The notes beneath the pieces are model-generated. The model ran no database searches and had not been told where the DNA came from. It was given only the letters and a program-made list of their open reading frames with translations. The translations under genes were made by a program, and so were the position numbers. Shown here piece by piece: positions 60,977-64,000 of a stretch of 64,000 nucleotides of DNA. The DNA comes from Bacteroidota bacterium (GTDB lineage Bacteria; Bacteroidota; Bacteroidia; Bacteroidales; SZUA-534): positions 65,608-129,607 of the forward strand of contig QKGS01000087.1 in the NCBI GenBank assembly GCA_003250355.1, given 5' to 3'. Each line of letters opens with the position of its first letter. Positions within the stretch are counted from its first letter, which is position 1.

Positions 60977-61558
60977 GTGATTATAGTTGGTCTTACCGGT
61001 GGTATTGGTAGTGGTAAAACATACGTATCTCAATATTTCAAAAAACTTGGTATTCCTGTTTACTATGCCGATGATGAGGCTAAGAAACTAATGAATAACA
61101 ATAATGAAGTTATTGAGAAAATAACCAAACTATTTGGCAATAAAGCTTATATAAATAATGAGCTAAATCGCAAACACATTGCCGACATAGTATTTAACGA
61201 TAAAAGCAAACTGGAAAAACTAAATTCTATAGTTCACCCTGCTGTAAAAAAACACTTTTCCGATTGGGTAAAAAGCACTGACTCCGGTACTCCTTATGTT
61301 ATAAAAGAAGCTGCAATACTGTTTGAAAGCAAAACCAATACCGATTGCAAATATACAATTGCGGTTTCAGCACCCACCGAACTACGAATAGAAAGAACTA
61401 TAAAGCGTGACAACACCGACAGAAACTCAATACTTAACCGTATAAGCAAACAACTTACCGACAAAGAACGCAACCAAATGGCAGATTTTATTATTTTTAC
61501 CGACTCAAATAACGTTGAAGAACAAGTGAATTATATTCACAAAAAAATAATGGAATAA
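60977..61558 (+). CDS. coaE: dephospho-CoA kinase
   Basis: 193 residues from a GTG start. P-loop [14 protein letters not shown] at about residues 5-18, [21 protein letters not shown] and [17 protein letters not shown] (lid). It phosphorylates the 3'-hydroxyl of dephospho-CoA, the last step of CoA synthesis. It ends 1 nt before the TerB/DnaJ gene. Confidence 0.95.
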   Translation: MIIVGLTGGIGSGKTYVSQYFKKLGIPVYYADDEAKKLMNNNNEVIEKITKLFGNKAYINNELNRKHIADIVFNDKSKLEKLNSIVHPAVKKHFSDWVKSTDSGTPYVIKEAAILFESKTNTDCKYTIAVSAPTELRIERTIKRDNTDRNSILNRISKQLTDKERNQMADFIIFTDSNNVEEQVNYIHKKIME

Positions 61559-61559
61559 T

Positions 61560-62303
61560 ATGGGACTAGGAAAATGGATAGCCGGAGGCTTAGGTTGGGC
61601 AATATTTGGACCTATTGGAGGGATACTTGGTTTTTTGGCCGGAGCAGCATTTGAGAAAATAGACACATCGCAATTTACCGGACAACAAAACGGAAACAAC
61701 GGACAATCAAACAGAAGAACCACAGGAGCCGATTTCAGAGTAAGCCTTGTTGTACTTACTGCTGCCGTAATGAAAGCCGATGGCAGAGTTACCAAAGCTG
61801 AACTCGACTATGTAAAAAACTACCTACTCCGTTCATTTGGTCAGGCTGCGGCAACCGATGCTGTACGAATGCTTCGCGATATATTAAAACAGGAAATACC
61901 TATTGCCGATGTTAGCCGTCAGGTGGGCAATAACCTCGATTATTCTTCCAAACTACAAATGCTTCATTACCTTTTTGGTATTTCCCGGGCCGATGGTCAT
62001 ACCCACCCCAATGAAATACAGATTATACAAACCATTGCAAGCCATATGGGTATTAGCAATCACGACTTTATGAGCATTCAAGCCATGTTTGTGAAAGATA
62101 CCAATAGTGCTTACACTATACTTGGGCTTACTAAAGAAGCTACAAACGATGAAATAAAGAAAGCTTACCGCAAAATGGCTGCCGAAAATCACCCCGATAA
62201 AGTTTCATACCTTGGTGAAGAAGTACAAAAAGATGCAGAAGAAAAATTCAAAAAAATAAATCAGGCTTACGAGTCTATAAAAAAAGAGAGGGCTTTTGTT
62301 TAG
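61560..62303 (+). CDS. TerB- and DnaJ-domain protein (DjlA-like)
   Basis: 247 residues. A glycine-rich hydrophobic N-terminus ([21 protein letters not shown]) could insert in a membrane. A TerB-like domain at about 60-165 ([41 protein letters not shown]) and a C-terminal J domain ([20 protein letters not shown], with the HPD triad in AENHPDKV). The architecture is that of DjlA, which recruits DnaK. It follows coaE with a 1-nt gap. Confidence 0.93.
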   Translation: MGLGKWIAGGLGWAIFGPIGGILGFLAGAAFEKIDTSQFTGQQNGNNGQSNRRTTGADFRVSLVVLTAAVMKADGRVTKAELDYVKNYLLRSFGQAAATDAVRMLRDILKQEIPIADVSRQVGNNLDYSSKLQMLHYLFGISRADGHTHPNEIQIIQTIASHMGISNHDFMSIQAMFVKDTNSAYTILGLTKEATNDEIKKAYRKMAAENHPDKVSYLGEEVQKDAEEKFKKINQAYESIKKERAFV

Positions 62304-62338
62304 GAACCAAACCCAAAACAGAATACCGGAAACCGGAA

Positions 62339-62860
62339 TTACTTTTGAATATACCATTTTCCATTCCCAAACTCTATATCAGGTTTTGCTCCTGACTTAA
62401 TATGAATATCGGCAACTTCAACCAAATGCTTGTTTTTAACAATTGGTTCTTCATTTGACAATAAAACTAAACATCCCGGATTAACAAGTTCATATAGCGA
62501 ACCTGATTCCACTATTATTGGAGTATCATGCGATAAAAAAGAACTAAGCTTCTCGAAGCAATTCACCAACCCCTTTCCTTCAGCCTGAATATGCAAAACC
62601 TTCTCAGCTCCTGCTGCTAGCATTCTACCTGAATCGGTATCTGAACCCGGTTGTTTCTCTTCAAGTATTATGTATTCTCCATCTTTTAAAACCGATACAC
62701 AAAGCTTACAAGCCGAATTAAAACCCGAAGATATTTTTATAGCTGTAACCATGTTATTATTACCCGATAACTTCTTGATAAGATCACATACCAATGTTGT
62801 TTTGCCAACATTACTGGTTGTTCCTGCAATTATGAGCATATTATCCCACTGCTGTTTCAT
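62339..62860 (-). CDS. MobB-like P-loop NTPase
   Basis: 173 residues. The Walker A LIIAGTTSNVGKTTLVCDL lies at about 9-27, and GSDTDSGRMLAAGAEKVLHI matches the region that follows in MobB (D-S-x-R...AGA). PIIVESGSL corresponds to the Walker B-like strand. Two cysteines (SACKLC) might bind metal. MobB assists molybdenum-cofactor nucleotide attachment, but no mo-cofactor genes are nearby, so the function here is uncertain. An alternative start is the Met at residue 8. Confidence 0.7.
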   Translation of the reverse strand: MKQQWDNMLIIAGTTSNVGKTTLVCDLIKKLSGNNNMVTAIKISSGFNSACKLCVSVLKDGEYIILEEKQPGSDTDSGRMLAAGAEKVLHIQAEGKGLVNCFEKLSSFLSHDTPIIVESGSLYELVNPGCLVLLSNEEPIVKNKHLVEVADIHIKSGAKPDIEFGNGKWYIQK

Positions 62861-62925
62861 ATTACTTACATATTTTCATACAAATATTTTCACTTTCATA
62901 ACCCAAAACACTTGTAAAAGCAATA

Positions 62926-62956
62926 AAAAAGAGCACACGTTACCGAATGCTCTTAT
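62926..62956 (-). terminator. intrinsic terminator of the glycoside hydrolase gene
   Basis: On the minus strand AAGAGCA and TGCTCTT flank a 12-nt loop and are followed by a T run, 19 nt after the stop codon. Confidence 0.85.
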
Positions 62957-62974
62957 AACTATATTATATATAAA

Positions 62975-64000
62975 TTACTTCAATGTAAGAGATATCTCTT
63001 TCTCTCCTATTCCCACTACTTGAACTTTAACCGTTGCTATTCCCGAAGTTAAATTCGACTGGAAAATAGCCAGTGTACGCCCTTTAGCAGTTATTATAGT
63101 ATTCGACTGAAAATCCTGTGTATTATCTCTTGCACCATTATCTACTCCAAGTAATCGGATGTCGCCATCAAACGAAAAATTAACTTTAGCATTTTCTGTT
63201 TTTACTGCCTGCCCTTTTTCATCAACTAGCTGTACTACAAAATGTGCAACATCGTAACCATCGGCTTTAAGTTTAGTGTTATCTATTTCAACTTTAAAAT
63301 CGACAGCCTTACCTACTGTTTTCAACTCTGCTATTATTTCTTCGCCATTGAAACCGGCTTTAGCAGTAAGCGTTCCCGGTTCGTAAGGTACTGCCCAATA
63401 AAACAGGCGATTATTAGTCTCTGACATACTTCTGTATCCAAGCGACTTACCATTTAACAAAAGCTCAACGGTTGCATAATTTGAAGCAACCTCAACAAGT
63501 ACAGTATCTCCTTGATTATAATTCCAATGAAAATCTCTGGTATCAGCCCAACGATAAGCATCCCAAACATTTTCTTTTGGAATAGCTAAACCTGTATATT
63601 TTTCAACTCTGAATTTTGTCTTGCTTATTTCCTCTGTCCCCATAGCTATAAATGGTTCGTTTACCCAAATACTCTTGAAAAAATTCCAGCCCGGATATTT
63701 AAAACCTGCCAAGTCAAGCATATCGCCGTATCTACCCTTAACAGGCCACTGATCATGAGCTTCTCCCATATAATCTATACCTGTCCACATATACATACTA
63801 AACACCCCGGGTTGTTCAAGTACATACTTCCAGTCGTTCCAGTCGCCCGAACACTCATTAATAGTTACTTGCTTTGCAGGCCAGTATGTTTGCGCCCATG
63901 GCATTATTTTCAACCTATAGCTATAACCTCCAATATCTACAGCATTGGCATATCCACTCACATGCGATGTTTGAGGTATAATCATATTCATAGTTGTAGG
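62975..64000 (-). CDS. family 2 glycoside hydrolase (beta-galactosidase-like), C-terminal part
   Basis: The frame is open to base 64000, so the N-terminus lies outside; about 341 codons are present. TINECSGDWNDW holds the likely GH2 nucleophile glutamate, followed by FSMYMWTGIDYMGEAHDQWP. A DUF4982-like domain comes next (DTVLVEVASNYATVELLLNGKSLG), then a C-terminal Ig-like/Big domain (DVAHFVVQLVDEKGQAVKTE). GH2 enzymes with these tails are common in polysaccharide use by Bacteroidota. A first Met at 63991 should not be taken as the start. The substrate is unknown. Confidence 0.9.
   Translation of the reverse strand, partial: PTTMNMIIPQTSHVSGYANAVDIGGYSYRLKIMPWAQTYWPAKQVTINECSGDWNDWKYVLEQPGVFSMYMWTGIDYMGEAHDQWPVKGRYGDMLDLAGFKYPGWNFFKSIWVNEPFIAMGTEEISKTKFRVEKYTGLAIPKENVWDAYRWADTRDFHWNYNQGDTVLVEVASNYATVELLLNGKSLGYRSMSETNNRLFYWAVPYEPGTLTAKAGFNGEEIIAELKTVGKAVDFKVEIDNTKLKADGYDVAHFVVQLVDEKGQAVKTENAKVNFSFDGDIRLLGVDNGARDNTQDFQSNTIITAKGRTLAIFQSNLTSGIATVKVQVVGIGEKEISLTLK

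Noticed and set aside
63989-63991. ATG as the start of the glycoside hydrolase
   Set aside because: The frame continues to the window edge and the protein begins in the middle of a GH2 catalytic domain.

Overview
The window is a low-GC chromosomal segment from a member of the Bacteroidota. Several things point there: PorE-type OmpA/TPR/PD40 proteins, a PUR-family DUF3276 protein, a long-form NusB, a Bacteroidota-type LptD, divergent tsaD/tamB, and TAnnTTTG minus-7 promoter boxes, some with a TTG about 19-21 nt upstream. It looks like core genome rich in signal transduction. There are no rRNA or tRNA genes, CRISPR arrays or intact transposases. No gene-free stretch exceeds 300 bases.

1-9334 (minus) is a tightly coupled four-gene operon. 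In transcription order it encodes an ATP/ADP-translocase-like membrane protein with a HEAT-repeat tail, a Cache-HAMP-SpoIIE/PP2C phosphatase, a protein with TIR-like domains, and an nSTAND1 NTPase with a coiled coil and WD40 propeller that runs off the left edge. All three junctions overlap (ATGA, TAATG, TAATG). This is the strongest candidate for an undescribed system. 9449-14481 holds a queuosine-precursor transporter, serC-serA, gcvT and a methyltransferase-like gene.

14527-20100 (plus) is a second four-gene operon: an OmpA/PD40 outer-membrane protein, a YfiR-family periplasmic protein, a CHASE8-HAMP hybrid histidine kinase with REC and Hpt, and a STAS anti-sigma antagonist. It resembles the YfiBNR envelope-stress module with the diguanylate cyclase replaced by a phosphorelay.

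20066-30568 holds an operon of an IMPACT-family protein, a TlpA-like thioredoxin, a SpmAB-like protein and an unknown gene. It also has a Cache-HAMP-GAF-PAS receptor with no output domain, a TPR protein, and an S41 protease coupled to a TPR-SpoIIE phosphatase. 30691-49204 contains a decayed LOG gene, cysE, tsaD, tamB, nhaB, exbB-exbD-tonB, a single-domain response regulator, a Crp/Fnr regulator, uvrB, a DUF493 protein, an ABC-F ATPase and a YgiQ radical-SAM protein. 49394-62860 contains pyruvate kinase, cinA, lptD, an amidase, an MCE protein, the PUR-family gene and a nusB-DUF1573-yajC-ybbR-coaE-djlA-like run, followed by a MobB-like P-loop protein. The right edge cuts a family 2 glycoside hydrolase.

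Two SpoIIE-type phosphatases, a STAS protein, two paralogous Cache sensors and a hybrid kinase in 30 kb suggest dense partner-switching and phosphorelay signalling. All functions are inferred by reading motifs. No database search was run, and residue positions are approximate.
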